DNA of 64,000 nt from Variovorax paradoxus (GTDB taxonomy: Bacteria; Pseudomonadota; Gammaproteobacteria; Burkholderiales; Burkholderiaceae_C). Shown here piece by piece: positions 51,675 through 60,840 of the stretch. The stretch lies in the NCBI RefSeq assembly GCF_018614955.1, contig NZ_JAGGNV010000066.1, forward strand, positions 62,001 through 126,000, given 5' to 3'. The stretch's first letter is position 1, and every line of letters starts with the position of its first letter. A model generated the notes under the pieces. It was not told where the DNA came from, searched no databases, and worked only from the letters and a program-made list of their open reading frames with translations. Position numbers and translations under genes: made by a program.

Positions 51675-52445
51675 TTACTGCGCGGTCCAGCCGCCATCGA
51701 CCTGCCACGCGACGCCGCGCACCTGGTCGGCAGCGGGCGAGCAAAGAAATACTGCGAGTCCGCCCAACTGTTCCACCGTGGTGAACTGCAGCGAAGGCTG
51801 CTTTTCGCCCAGCAGATCGTTCTGCGCCTGCGTGATCGAAATGCCTTCGCGTGCCGAGCGGTCGTCGATCTGCTTCTGGACCAGCGGCGTCAGCACCCAG
51901 CCGGGGCAGATCGCATTGCTTGTGATGCCGGTGGTCGCGGTTTCGAGCGCCACTGCCTTGGTGAGGCCGACGATGCCGTGCTTGGCCGCCACATAGGCGG
52001 ATTTCTGGGCCGAGGCGACGAGGCCGTGCGCCGAGGCGATGTTGATGATGCGGCCCCAGTTGGCTTCGCGCATGGCGGGCACGGCGAGGCGGGTGGTGTG
52101 GAAGGCGCTCGTGAGATTGATCGCGATCACCGCGTCCCATCGCTCCGGCGGAAAGTCCTCGACCTTGGCGACATGCTGGATGCCGGCGTTGTTGACGAGG
52201 ATGTCGACGCGGCCGAACTTTTCAGCGGCGAACTTCATCATGTCTTCGATCTGCGCCGGCTGGCTCATGTCGGCGCCGTGGTAGTCGACCTTCACGCCCA
52301 GCGCCTCGATCTCTGCCCTCGGCTTGTCGGCATCGCCGAAACCGTTGAGCACGATGTTGGCGCCTTGTTGCGCCAGCGCCTTCGCGATACCGAGGCCGAT
52401 GCCACTGGTGGACCCCGTGACAAGCGCGGTTTTGCCTTTGAGCAT
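51675..52445 (-). CDS. 3-hydroxybutyrate dehydrogenase
   Basis: A 256-residue short-chain dehydrogenase interconverting 3-hydroxybutyrate and acetoacetate with NAD. The cofactor motif TGSTSGIGLGIA is at residues 10-21, NNAGIQHV near residue 87, catalytic Ser in INIASAHGLVAS, and Tyr/Lys in SAYVAAKHGIVGL. The NAICPGWVLTPLVQKQI segment is characteristic of bacterial 3-hydroxybutyrate dehydrogenases. ATG 52445 lies ten bases after GGAG; a TTG three codons upstream is too close to it. It links with phaR downstream as part of polyhydroxybutyrate metabolism. Confidence 0.92.
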   Translation of the reverse strand: MLKGKTALVTGSTSGIGLGIAKALAQQGANIVLNGFGDADKPRAEIEALGVKVDYHGADMSQPAQIEDMMKFAAEKFGRVDILVNNAGIQHVAKVEDFPPERWDAVIAINLTSAFHTTRLAVPAMREANWGRIINIASAHGLVASAQKSAYVAAKHGIVGLTKAVALETATTGITSNAICPGWVLTPLVQKQIDDRSAREGISITQAQNDLLGEKQPSLQFTTVEQLGGLAVFLCSPAADQVRGVAWQVDGGWTAQ

Positions 52446-52560
52446 GATGGTCAATCTCCGGATGAATTAGGATGCAACGAGACAATTATCTTCATCGCGA
52501 CTTCTTCTGTTTCATGACCGAGCCTGCTCTCCAATACGCTGCCCAGGAGGGAGCGACCGA

Positions 52561-54792
52561 GTGAAGCGCGAACAGCCCAATCTCTCGTTGTCCGGCTCCG
52601 CGGTGGTCGACTATCCGCTGTCGGCGGCAACGGCCGATCGCACGCCGGTGGTCGAGAACATGCTCGCGCGCGCCCGCGCCTTCGCCGAACCGCTGATCGC
52701 GGACGAAACGCTGGACACCGGCGAGAACACCCTCGCGCATGCCGATGCGGTGGCCGCGATCGTCGCGGCCATGGGCGGATCGGAGGCGATGCAGGCGGCC
52801 AGCTACTTGGTCTATTCGTGCCAGCACCTGAATCGGCCGCAGGAAGTGATCGCCAAGGTGTTCGGCGACAACTTCGCGGCGCTCGCGGTGGAAACCACCA
52901 AGCTCGTGCATGTGCAGAAGCAGGCGCGATCGGCCACGGCCGGCGCGCATCTGGCGGACGGCGCGGGCACGCAGACCGAGAACGTGCGCAAGATGCTGCT
53001 CGCGTTCTCGCGCGATCTGCGGGTCGTGATGCTGCGGCTGGCTTCGCGCCTGCAAACGCTGCGCCATGCGGCGGCAAGCAAGCAGCCGGTGCCCGAAGGC
53101 GTGGCACGCGAATCGCTGCAGGTGTTCGCGCCACTCGCCAATCGTCTCGGCATCTGGCAGGTCAAGTGGGAGATCGAGGACCTGTCCTTCCGCTTTCTCG
53201 AGCCCGAGACCTACAAGCTCATCGCGCGGCTGCTCGATGAGAAGCGCGTCGAGCGCGAAGGCTATGTCGAACAGTTGCGTGCGCGCCTCGAACGGGAGTT
53301 GGCCGAGGAGGGCGTCAAGGCCGCGGTGCAGGGGCGCCCGAAGAACATCTACAGCATCGTCAAGAAGATGCGCGGGAAGTCGCTCGACTTCGCGCAGGTG
53401 TTCGACATCATGGCGCTGCGCGTGGTGGTGGCGGACGTCAAGGATTGCTATGCGGCGCTGGCCTGGGTGCATTCGCATTTCCAGCCGATCGACGAGGAGT
53501 TCGACGACTACATCGCGCGGCCCAAGCCCAACGGCTACCAGTCGCTGCACACGGTGGTGCGCGAAGTGGTCGACGGCCAGGCCGGCAAGCCGATCGAGAT
53601 CCAGATCCGTACCGAGGAGATGCACGACCACGCCGAGCACGGCGTGGCTGCGCACTGGGCCTACAAGGAAGCGGGCCACAAGGGCTATGCCGGCGTCTGG
53701 GCGAGCGGCGAGTACGACGCCAAGATCGCGGTGCTGCGCCAACTGCTGGCCTGGGAGCGCGACCTGTCGGGCGGCTCGCAGGGGCAGGGCCTGTTCGACG
53801 ACCGGATCTATGTGCTGACGCCCGACGCGGCGATCGTCGAATTGCCACAGGGAGCAACGGCGGTCGACTTCGCCTACACGGTGCACACCAGCCTGGGCCA
53901 TCGCTGCCGCGGCGCGCGCGTCGACGGTGCGATGGTGCCGCTCAACACGCCGCTGCAGAACGGGCAGACGGTGGAGATCATCGCGGCCAAGGAAGGCGGG
54001 CCCTCGCGCGACTGGCTCAATGCGGAGTTGGGCTACCTCGCGAGCCATCGCGCACGCGCAAAGGTGCGGGCCTGGTTCAACGCGCAGATCACGCACGAGA
54101 CGGTGGCGCGCGGCCGCGAGGCGGTCGAGAAGGTGCTGCAGCGCGAAGGCAAGACCGCGCTGAAGCTCGACGACCTCGCCTCGCAGCTGGGCTTCAAGTC
54201 GGCCGACAACCTGTTCGAGGTGGTGGGCAAGGACGAGTTCTCGCTGCGCAACATCGAGATGCTGCTGCGTCCTCCGGAGCCCGCGCCCGGTCCGGACGAC
54301 GGAGTGATCATCAAGAAGGCGCGCGCCGGCGGCAACGCGGGCAAGGGCGGCGTGCTGGTGGTCGGGGTCTCTTCGCTCATGACGCAGCTCGCCAAGTGCT
54401 GCAAGCCGGCGCCGCCCGATGCGATCCGCGGCTTCGTGACGCGAGGCCACGGCGTCAGCATCCACCGCGCGGACTGCAGTAGCTTCCGCATGATGGCCAT
54501 GCGCGATGCCGAACGCGTGATCGACGTCGAGTGGGGCGAGCAGAAGGCCGATGCCGGTTCGGTCTATGCGGTGGACGTGGCGGTCGAAGCCGCCGATCGC
54601 CAGGGATTGCTGCGCGATATTTCCGACGTGTTCGCGCGCGAGAAGATGAACGTGATCGGCGTGCAGACCCAGTCCGTCAAGGGCACGGCATGGATGACTT
54701 TCACGATCGAGATCGCCGATGCCGCGCGGCTCGCGCAGGTCCTCAATGTGGCGGCTGCGGTCTCCGGTGTGCGTTCTGCGCGTCGTCGCTGA
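52561..54792 (+). CDS. relA: RelA-type (p)ppGpp synthetase
   Basis: A 743-residue RSH protein. The N-terminal hydrolase-like domain has lost the His-Asp metal motif: the region reads AHADAVAAIVAAM and YLVYSCQHLNRPQEV, so it is a synthetase-only RelA rather than SpoT. The synthetase domain covers about residues 255-385 (GRPKNIYSIVKKMRGKSLDF, RPKPNGYQSLHTVV, EIQIRTEEMHDHAEHG). TGS (DRIYVLTPDAAIVELPQGAT), Zn-finger-like (KCCKPAPPDAIRGFV) and C-terminal ACT (from about 680) domains follow. The start is GTG 52561 after a GGAGGGAG site. Activity depends on starved ribosomes. Confidence 0.96.
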   Translation: MKREQPNLSLSGSAVVDYPLSAATADRTPVVENMLARARAFAEPLIADETLDTGENTLAHADAVAAIVAAMGGSEAMQAASYLVYSCQHLNRPQEVIAKVFGDNFAALAVETTKLVHVQKQARSATAGAHLADGAGTQTENVRKMLLAFSRDLRVVMLRLASRLQTLRHAAASKQPVPEGVARESLQVFAPLANRLGIWQVKWEIEDLSFRFLEPETYKLIARLLDEKRVEREGYVEQLRARLERELAEEGVKAAVQGRPKNIYSIVKKMRGKSLDFAQVFDIMALRVVVADVKDCYAALAWVHSHFQPIDEEFDDYIARPKPNGYQSLHTVVREVVDGQAGKPIEIQIRTEEMHDHAEHGVAAHWAYKEAGHKGYAGVWASGEYDAKIAVLRQLLAWERDLSGGSQGQGLFDDRIYVLTPDAAIVELPQGATAVDFAYTVHTSLGHRCRGARVDGAMVPLNTPLQNGQTVEIIAAKEGGPSRDWLNAELGYLASHRARAKVRAWFNAQITHETVARGREAVEKVLQREGKTALKLDDLASQLGFKSADNLFEVVGKDEFSLRNIEMLLRPPEPAPGPDDGVIIKKARAGGNAGKGGVLVVGVSSLMTQLAKCCKPAPPDAIRGFVTRGHGVSIHRADCSSFRMMAMRDAERVIDVEWGEQKADAGSVYAVDVAVEAADRQGLLRDISDVFAREKMNVIGVQTQSVKGTAWMTFTIEIADAARLAQVLNVAAAVSGVRSARRR

Positions 54793-54843
54793 AAAAAGCG
54801 GCCTCGCGGCCTGCTACAATCTCGGCTTCTCGGACACATCCTT

Positions 54844-54920
54844 AGGCGCGTAGCTCAGCTGGTTAGAGCACCACCTTGACATGGTGGGGGTCGTTGGTTC
54901 GAGTCCAATCGCGCCTACCA
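54844..54920 (+). tRNA. tRNA-Val (anticodon GAC)
   Basis: A 77-base cloverleaf with encoded CCA. The acceptor stem AGGCGCG pairs with CGCGCCT, the anticodon arm is CCACC-TTGACAT-GGTGG, and the T-arm GTTGG-TTCGAGT-CCAAT is intact. A -10-like TACAAT lies at 54815-54820, 23 bases upstream, but no clear -35 was found. A short T-run follows the CCA. The 180 bases up to the next gene hold no other element. Confidence 0.97.
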
Positions 54921-55100
54921 ATTTTTCCCTGATCGCAGCATCCGCTCAACCAACGGCTGCCTGCGCTCCCAGGCCTCGCATCCCCCGATTTCCCGGCTCC
55001 ATCGACACACGGCCTACTGCCTTCGTCGACTGGCGGATACGCCGTCAGTTGTGGTAACTTGGCCGTCCGCCATCTCCACAGCACTTGACTCAGGGAACCG

Positions 55101-55469
55101 ATGAACACGCCAGCGGCTGAGAGCGACCCGGCACTCGAGGAGCTTCGTCTCGCCGCCCTGTTGCGGCAGGCTCCGCTCGAATTCGCGCGCGTGGTCTACG
55201 GGCTCAATGATCGGGCGAACGGACGGGCCGGCACCATGGCGGCGGAAGACGTCGCGCGCACGGTGCGGCAGGGCGCTCCGGTCACGCGGGAGCGTGCCGA
55301 ACAGCGGGCCCGAGGCTATTTGCCTCTGGCCGGCCAGGAGCACTGCCCGCGTTGCTGGGTTTTCAACGGCGTCAAGAGTCCCTTGCACTTTCGCGACTCT
55401 ACCGAAGAGCGCCCCGAATCGGCCGTCTGCAAGGTGTGCGGCGCCGAGTACACCACTTCGCTGGACTGA
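55101..55469 (+). CDS. Zinc-ribbon-like protein of unknown function
   Basis: A 122-residue cytoplasmic protein. Its C-terminal third has two CxxC pairs, HCPRCW near residue 82 and CKVCG near residue 110, about 28 residues apart, a spacing that suits a zinc ribbon. The N-terminal two-thirds is a helical, Arg/Ala-rich region. There is no membrane segment or signal. ATG 55101 follows CAGGGAAC. It lies between tRNA-Val and phaR; function is unknown. Confidence 0.75.
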   Translation: MNTPAAESDPALEELRLAALLRQAPLEFARVVYGLNDRANGRAGTMAAEDVARTVRQGAPVTRERAEQRARGYLPLAGQEHCPRCWVFNGVKSPLHFRDSTEERPESAVCKVCGAEYTTSLD

Positions 55470-55565
55470 CGCTCCCCGTCAGGGTAAACCTTGGCGCGGT
55501 GCAGCAAAACCGCTCCCTAGAATTTGTTTGCGCGCCCCTGGCGTGAAAACCTGAAGGAGTCCGTA

Positions 55566-56102
55566 GTGCAGAGCAAGAAATCCGCCGGTGCCAAACCGGT
55601 ACAGCGGGTGATCAAGAAGTATCCCAACCGAAGGCTCTACGACACGGAAACCTCCACCTACATCACGCTCGCCGAAGTCAAGCAACTGGTGATGGACAAG
55701 GCGCCCTTCGTGGTGCGCGACGCCAAGAGCGGCGACGATCTCACGCGCAGCATCCTCTTGCAGATCATTCTCGAAGAAGAGGCCGGCGGCGCGCCGATGT
55801 TCACCGAGCAGGTGCTGGGCAACATCATCCGTTTCTACGGCCAGGCCATGCAGAGCTACATGGGGCCCTATCTCGAGAAGAACATCCAGGCCATGACGGA
55901 GGTGCAGGCGCAATTGGCCGAAAAGGCGCAGAACCTGACGCCCGAGATGTGGGCCCGGTTCATGACCATGCAGTCCCCGATGCTGCAGGGCCTGATGGGA
56001 AGTTACGTCGAGCAATCGAAGAATGTGTTCCTGCAGATGCAGGAGCAGATGCAGAAGAACACGGAGCAGGTTCTGGGCGCCTTTGGCATCAAGCGCCCCT
56101 AG
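55566..56102 (+). CDS. phaR: Polyhydroxyalkanoate synthesis repressor PhaR
   Basis: A 178-residue regulator controlling phasin and PHA genes. The N-terminal DNA-binding domain (VIKKYPNRRLYDTETSTYIT near residues 14-33, then LAEVKQLV) and the helical PHB-accumulation repeats (RSILLQIILEEE, MFTEQVLGNIIRFYG) are clear, with a Gln/Met-rich C-terminal helix. It binds PHA granules and derepresses phasin synthesis. The start is GTG 55566 preceded by AAGGAG; the upstream frame has no site of comparable strength. Confidence 0.95.
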   Translation: MQSKKSAGAKPVQRVIKKYPNRRLYDTETSTYITLAEVKQLVMDKAPFVVRDAKSGDDLTRSILLQIILEEEAGGAPMFTEQVLGNIIRFYGQAMQSYMGPYLEKNIQAMTEVQAQLAEKAQNLTPEMWARFMTMQSPMLQGLMGSYVEQSKNVFLQMQEQMQKNTEQVLGAFGIKRP

Positions 56103-56141
56103 ATCGGGCGCGGAGCCCGATAGCTGGGACAATAAGGGGAT

Positions 56142-57548
56142 ATGAGCGAAGTTGCCTCCCCTGAACGAATTGCCGCGCCGGCCGCCCCCAAAGTCGGCTT
56201 CGTGAGCCTCGGTTGCCCCAAGGCGCTGACCGATTCCGAGTTGATCCTCACCCAGTTGAGTGCCGAGGGCTATCAGACTTCCAAGACTTTCGAGGGCGCC
56301 GACCTCGTGATCGTCAACACATGCGGCTTCATCGACGACGCGGTCAAGGAGAGCCTCGATACGATCGGCGAGGCGCTGGCCGGCAACGGCCGGGTGATCG
56401 TGACCGGTTGCCTGGGCGCCAAGACGGGCGAAGAGGGAGGCAACCTGGTGCGCCAGATGCACCCCAGCGTGCTGGCCGTCACCGGCCCGCATGCGACGCA
56501 GGAAGTGATGGATGCGGTGCATGCGAACCTGCCGAAGCCGCACGACCCCTTCATCGACCTGGTGCCGAACGCGTTCGGCATCGCAGGCTTGAAGCTCACC
56601 CCGCGGCACTACGCCTATCTGAAGATCAGCGAGGGCTGCAATCACCGCTGTACCTTCTGCATCATTCCCTCGATGCGCGGCGACCTCGTGTCGCGGCCGG
56701 TCGGCGACGTGTTGGGCGAAGCCAAGGCGCTGTTCGAAGGCGGCGTCAAGGAACTGCTGGTCATCAGCCAGGACACCTCGGCCTATGGCGTGGACGTGAA
56801 GTACCGCACCGGTTTCTGGGACGGCAAGCCGGTCAAGACGCGCATGCTCGAACTGGTGCGCACGCTCGGCGAGATCGCCGAGCCCTATGGCGCCTGGGTG
56901 CGGCTGCACTACGTGTACCCGTATCCCAGCGTCGACGAGGTCATCCCGCTGATGGCGAGCGGCCAGGTGCTGCCCTACCTCGACGTGCCGTTGCAGCACA
57001 GCCACCCCGATGTGCTCAAACGCATGAAACGGCCCGCCAGCGGCGAGAAGAACCTGGAGCGCATCGCACGTTGGCGCGAGGCGTGTCCAGAGCTCGTGAT
57101 CCGCAGTACCTTCATTGCGGGCTTCCCCGGCGAGACGGAAGAGGAGTTCGAGCACTTGATCGCCTTCATTCGCGAAGCGGAGATCGATCGTGCGGGCTGC
57201 TTTGCCTACAGCCCGGTTCAGGGCGCCGCCGCCAACGACATCACGGGCATGCTGCCCGAGGCGGAGCGCGAGGCGCGGCGTGCGCGCTTCATGGAAGTGG
57301 CCGAAGCGGTGTCGATCGCGAAGCTGCAGAAGCGCATCGGCGCGACGATGCAGGTGCTGGTGGATTCGGCGCCCGGAATGGGGCGCAAGGGCGGGGTGGG
57401 CCGGAGCTACGCCGACGCGCCCGAGATCGACGGCATCGTGCGGCTGCTGCCGCCCGAGAAGATCAGCAAGACCCTGAAGGTCGGCGAATTCACTCGGGCC
57501 CGCATCGTCGGCGCCGAGGGTCACGACCTGATCGCGCTGCCTGTCTGA
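56142..57548 (+). CDS. rimO: Ribosomal protein S12 methylthiotransferase
   Basis: A 468-residue radical SAM enzyme adding a methylthio group to Asp89 of ribosomal protein S12. The N-terminal UPF0004 domain has cluster Cys residues in LGCPKALTDSE, NTCGFIDDAV and TGCLGAKTG. The radical SAM motif CNHRCTFCIIPSMRG holds CxxxCxxC near residues 166-173. The C-terminal TRAM domain is in the last 80 residues. ATG 56142 follows AAGGGG. A terminator lies downstream on the opposite strand. Confidence 0.96.
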   Translation: MSEVASPERIAAPAAPKVGFVSLGCPKALTDSELILTQLSAEGYQTSKTFEGADLVIVNTCGFIDDAVKESLDTIGEALAGNGRVIVTGCLGAKTGEEGGNLVRQMHPSVLAVTGPHATQEVMDAVHANLPKPHDPFIDLVPNAFGIAGLKLTPRHYAYLKISEGCNHRCTFCIIPSMRGDLVSRPVGDVLGEAKALFEGGVKELLVISQDTSAYGVDVKYRTGFWDGKPVKTRMLELVRTLGEIAEPYGAWVRLHYVYPYPSVDEVIPLMASGQVLPYLDVPLQHSHPDVLKRMKRPASGEKNLERIARWREACPELVIRSTFIAGFPGETEEEFEHLIAFIREAEIDRAGCFAYSPVQGAAANDITGMLPEAEREARRARFMEVAEAVSIAKLQKRIGATMQVLVDSAPGMGRKGGVGRSYADAPEIDGIVRLLPPEKISKTLKVGEFTRARIVGAEGHDLIALPV

Positions 57549-57564
57549 TGCCGCAGACAGACAA

Positions 57565-57590
57565 GAAAAAAGCCACCGGAAACCGGTGGC
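57565..57590 (-). terminator. Intrinsic terminator of tRNA-Leu
   Basis: A perfect 8-bp stem, GCCACCGG/CCGGTGGC (57572-57579 and 57583-57590), with a three-base loop. On the minus strand it is followed by a run of six T residues, so it ends the tRNA-Leu transcript; it may also end rimO from the other side. Confidence 0.85.
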
Positions 57591-57626
57591 TTGAATCGAG
57601 GAATCCCGAGAGGGATTATCTAAACT

Positions 57627-57711
<85 letters not shown>

Positions 57712-57749
57712 CCACGTGCTGCTTGGGAACTAGTCCCTCGCAACAGGTT

Positions 57750-60059
57750 TTGAATTTCAGGAAAGAGAGAGATCATATCAAAAATTTAAGCCACCCCAGC
57801 GGACTGCTGGACGAGGTTGAAGGCACGGTGCAAGGTCATCGCGACGGGCACGGTTTCGTGCAGCGCGACGATGGCGAAGCCGACATCTATCTGCCCCCCA
57901 ACGAGATGCGTGCGGTGCTGCACAAGGACCGCGTCAAGGCGCGCGTCGTGCGCCAGGACCGGCGCGGTCGTCCCGAGGGCCGCGTGGTCGAGATCATCGA
58001 GCGGCCCGAGCAGCCGATCATCGGCCGGCTGCTGCACGAAGGCGGCATCTGGCTGGTCGCGCCCGAAGACAAGCGCTACGGCCAGGACGTTCTGATTCCC
58101 AAGGGCGCGACCGGCACGGCGAAGGTCGGCCAGGTGGTGGTCGTGCAGTTGACCGAGCCGCCGGCGCTGTTCGGCCAGCCCGTCGGGCGCGTGAAGGAAG
58201 TGCTCGGCGAGATCGACGATCCCGGCATGGAAATCGAGATCGCGGTGCGCAAGTACGGCGTGCCGCACGAATTTTCCGAAGCCTGCCTGGCCGAAGCGAA
58301 AGCCTTGCCCGACAAGGTGCGAGCGGCCGACAAGAAGGGCCGCATCGACCTGACCGACGTGCCTCTGGTCACCATCGACGGCGAGGATGCGCGCGACTTC
58401 GACGATGCGGTGTACTGCGAGCCCGCCAAGGTGGGCCGCGGCAAGGGCTGGCGCCTGCTGGTCGCGATCGCCGATGTCAGTTCCTATGTGCAGACCGGCT
58501 CCGCGATCGACATCGACGCCTACGACCGCGCCACCAGCGTCTACTTCCCGCGCCGCGTGATCCCGATGCTGCCGGAGAAGCTGTCGAACGGGCTGTGCTC
58601 GCTCAACCCGGAAGTCGAGCGCCTGTGCATGGTCTGCGACATGCTGGTCGCGGCCGACGGCGAGATCTACGCTTATCAGTTCTATCCGGCGGTGATGTGG
58701 AGCCATGCGCGCTTCACCTACACCGAGGTGGCCGCCATCCTCGGCAACACGCGCGGACCGGAAGCGGCGAAGCGCAAGGACTGCGTGAAGGACCTGCTGA
58801 ACCTGCACGACGTCTATCGAGCGCTGCTCAACCAGCGCTCGAAGCGCGGCGCGGTCGACTTCGAAACCACCGAGACGCAGATCATCTGCGACGACGCAGG
58901 CCGCATCGAGAAGATCGTGCCGCGCACGCGCAACGAAGCGCACCGCCTGATCGAGGAGGCCATGCTGGCAGCCAATGTCTGCAGCGCGGACTTCATCGCC
59001 GAAGGCAAGCACCCGGGCCTGTACCGCGTGCACGAAGGGCCGACGCCCGAGAAGAAGGAAATCCTGCGCGGCTACCTCAAGGCGATGGGTGTCGGGCTCT
59101 CGATCACCGACGATCCGAAGCCGGGCGAGTTCCAGGCCATCGCCGAGGCGACGAAGGAACGTCCTGACGCGCAGCAGATCCACACGATGCTGCTGCGCTC
59201 GATGCAGCAGGCGATCTATACGCCGATCAACAGCGGCCATTTCGGTTTGGCCTACGAGGCCTATACGCACTTCACGAGCCCGATCCGGCGTTATCCCGAT
59301 CTGCTGGTGCATCGCGTGATCAAGGCCATCCTCGGCAAGACCAAGTACCAGCTGCCGATGCTTCCGACGCCAGGCGAGGCGCATGCGAAGCTCGCCAAGC
59401 GGCTTGCGTCGCGCGTGAAGGCGCCCACCGCCAAGCCGCAGAAGGCCACGGTGGCGCCCAGCAAGGAAGTGCTGGCCTGGGAGGCTGCCGGCCTGCACTG
59501 CAGCGCCAACGAGCGGCGCGCCGACGAAGCCAGCCGCGACGTGGAAGCCTGGCTCAAGTGCAAGTACATGCGCGAACACCTCGGCGAGGAGTACGGCGGC
59601 GTGGTCACGGCGGCCACCACTTTCGGCATCTTCGTCACGCTCGACGCGATGTATGTCGAGGGCCTGGTCCACATCACAGAACTCGGCGGCGAGTACTTCA
59701 AGTTCGACGAGCAGCGGCAGGAGTTGCGCGGCGAGCGCACGGGCATCCGCTATGCGATCGGCACGCGGGTGCGGGTGCAGGTGAGCCGCGTCGATCTCGA
59801 CGGCCGCAAGATCGATTTCCGCCTGGTGCGCGAAGGCGAGGAGTTGAGCACGCGTGCCATGAAGGACAAGGGCGTCGCCACCGGCGGCGTGCCGGCCAAG
59901 GCATCGGCCAAGCGCAGTGCGCGCAGCAAGAAGCCCGAAGCAGCGGTCGAACGCGGCGATCGGGTCGCTGCGGCCGCGCCGCAATCGGCAATGCAGGCGT
60001 TCAGGTCGGCCGTCAAGAAGGCGGCCAACAAGATGAAAGGGCGCAAACCGCGCCGTTGA
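57750..60059 (+). CDS. rnr: Ribonuclease R
   Basis: A 3'-5' exoribonuclease of the RNase II family, about 760-769 residues. Cold-shock domain segments near the N-terminus (GHRDGHGFVQRDDGEADIYL) precede the RNB catalytic domain with DGEDARDFDDAVYC and HFTSPIRRYPDLLVHRVI, then an S1 domain (YGGVVTAATTFGIFVTLD) and a Lys-rich tail. The start is uncertain. TTG 57750 has no ribosome site, while GGAAAGAGAGAG (57760-57771) lies just before an in-frame ATC at 57777, and an upstream GTG would fall inside tRNA-Leu. The N-terminal helix-turn-helix extension of E. coli RNase R is absent. Confidence 0.93.
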   Translation: MNFRKERDHIKNLSHPSGLLDEVEGTVQGHRDGHGFVQRDDGEADIYLPPNEMRAVLHKDRVKARVVRQDRRGRPEGRVVEIIERPEQPIIGRLLHEGGIWLVAPEDKRYGQDVLIPKGATGTAKVGQVVVVQLTEPPALFGQPVGRVKEVLGEIDDPGMEIEIAVRKYGVPHEFSEACLAEAKALPDKVRAADKKGRIDLTDVPLVTIDGEDARDFDDAVYCEPAKVGRGKGWRLLVAIADVSSYVQTGSAIDIDAYDRATSVYFPRRVIPMLPEKLSNGLCSLNPEVERLCMVCDMLVAADGEIYAYQFYPAVMWSHARFTYTEVAAILGNTRGPEAAKRKDCVKDLLNLHDVYRALLNQRSKRGAVDFETTETQIICDDAGRIEKIVPRTRNEAHRLIEEAMLAANVCSADFIAEGKHPGLYRVHEGPTPEKKEILRGYLKAMGVGLSITDDPKPGEFQAIAEATKERPDAQQIHTMLLRSMQQAIYTPINSGHFGLAYEAYTHFTSPIRRYPDLLVHRVIKAILGKTKYQLPMLPTPGEAHAKLAKRLASRVKAPTAKPQKATVAPSKEVLAWEAAGLHCSANERRADEASRDVEAWLKCKYMREHLGEEYGGVVTAATTFGIFVTLDAMYVEGLVHITELGGEYFKFDEQRQELRGERTGIRYAIGTRVRVQVSRVDLDGRKIDFRLVREGEELSTRAMKDKGVATGGVPAKASAKRSARSKKPEAAVERGDRVAAAAPQSAMQAFRSAVKKAANKMKGRKPRR

Positions 60060-60072
60060 AGGAGAAACGAAG

Positions 60073-60834
60073 ATGAGCGTTGAAAAGAAGAGCCGCATCG
60101 CGGTCGTCACGGGCGCCGGCACCGGCATCGGCCGCGCCGCCGCACTCGCATTGCTGGGCGACGGCTGGAGCGTCGTGCTGGCAGGCCGCCGGCTCGAGCC
60201 GCTGGAGCAGGTGGCCGACGCCTCCGGCGCCGGCGCGCGCGCGTTCGCGGTGCCCACCGACGTGGCCAATCCGGAGTCGGTGCAGGCGCTGTTCGCCGCT
60301 GCGGTGGAGCGCTTCGGCCACGTCGACCTGCTGTTCAACAACGCCGGTGTCGGCAATCCGTCCGGCCCATTCGAGGATTGGACGCCCGAGCAGTGGCGAG
60401 GCGTGGTCGACATCAACCTGAACGGGATGTTCTATTGCATCCAGCAGGCCTTTCGCACGATGAAAGCGCAGACGCCGCGGGGCGGCCGCATCATCAACAA
60501 CGGCTCCATCTCCGCCACCTCGCCGCGGCCCAACTCGATGGCCTACACCGCGACCAAGCACGCAGTGGAAGGCCTCACTAAGACGGCGTCGCTCGACGGG
60601 CGCAAGCACGACATCGCGGTGGGGCAGATCGATGTCGGCAACGCGCTGACCGAGCTGGCCGCGCGCATGGCCAAGGGCGTGCCGCAGGCCAATGGCGAGA
60701 TCGCGATCGAACCGGTGATGGATGTGTCCATCGTCGGCCAGTCGGTGCTCTACATGGCGAACCTGCCGCTGGAGGCCAACGTGCTGTTCCACACGGTGAT
60801 GGCCACCAAGATGCCCTTCGTCGGGCGCGGATAG
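60073..60834 (+). CDS. SDR family oxidoreductase
   Basis: A 253-residue classical short-chain dehydrogenase. Cofactor motif TGAGTGIGRAAALALLG near residues 13-29, NNAGVGNPSG near residue 90, catalytic Ser in NNGSISATS and Tyr/Lys in AYTATKHAVEGL. Arg in LAGRRLEP at the end of beta2 suggests NADP preference. Substrate unknown. The ATG at 60073 follows AAGGAG, 13 bases after the rnr stop, so it may be co-transcribed with rnr. It converges on nnr with six bases between stops. Confidence 0.9.
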   Translation: MSVEKKSRIAVVTGAGTGIGRAAALALLGDGWSVVLAGRRLEPLEQVADASGAGARAFAVPTDVANPESVQALFAAAVERFGHVDLLFNNAGVGNPSGPFEDWTPEQWRGVVDINLNGMFYCIQQAFRTMKAQTPRGGRIINNGSISATSPRPNSMAYTATKHAVEGLTKTASLDGRKHDIAVGQIDVGNALTELAARMAKGVPQANGEIAIEPVMDVSIVGQSVLYMANLPLEANVLFHTVMATKMPFVGRG

Positions 60835-60840
60835 GCGCGC

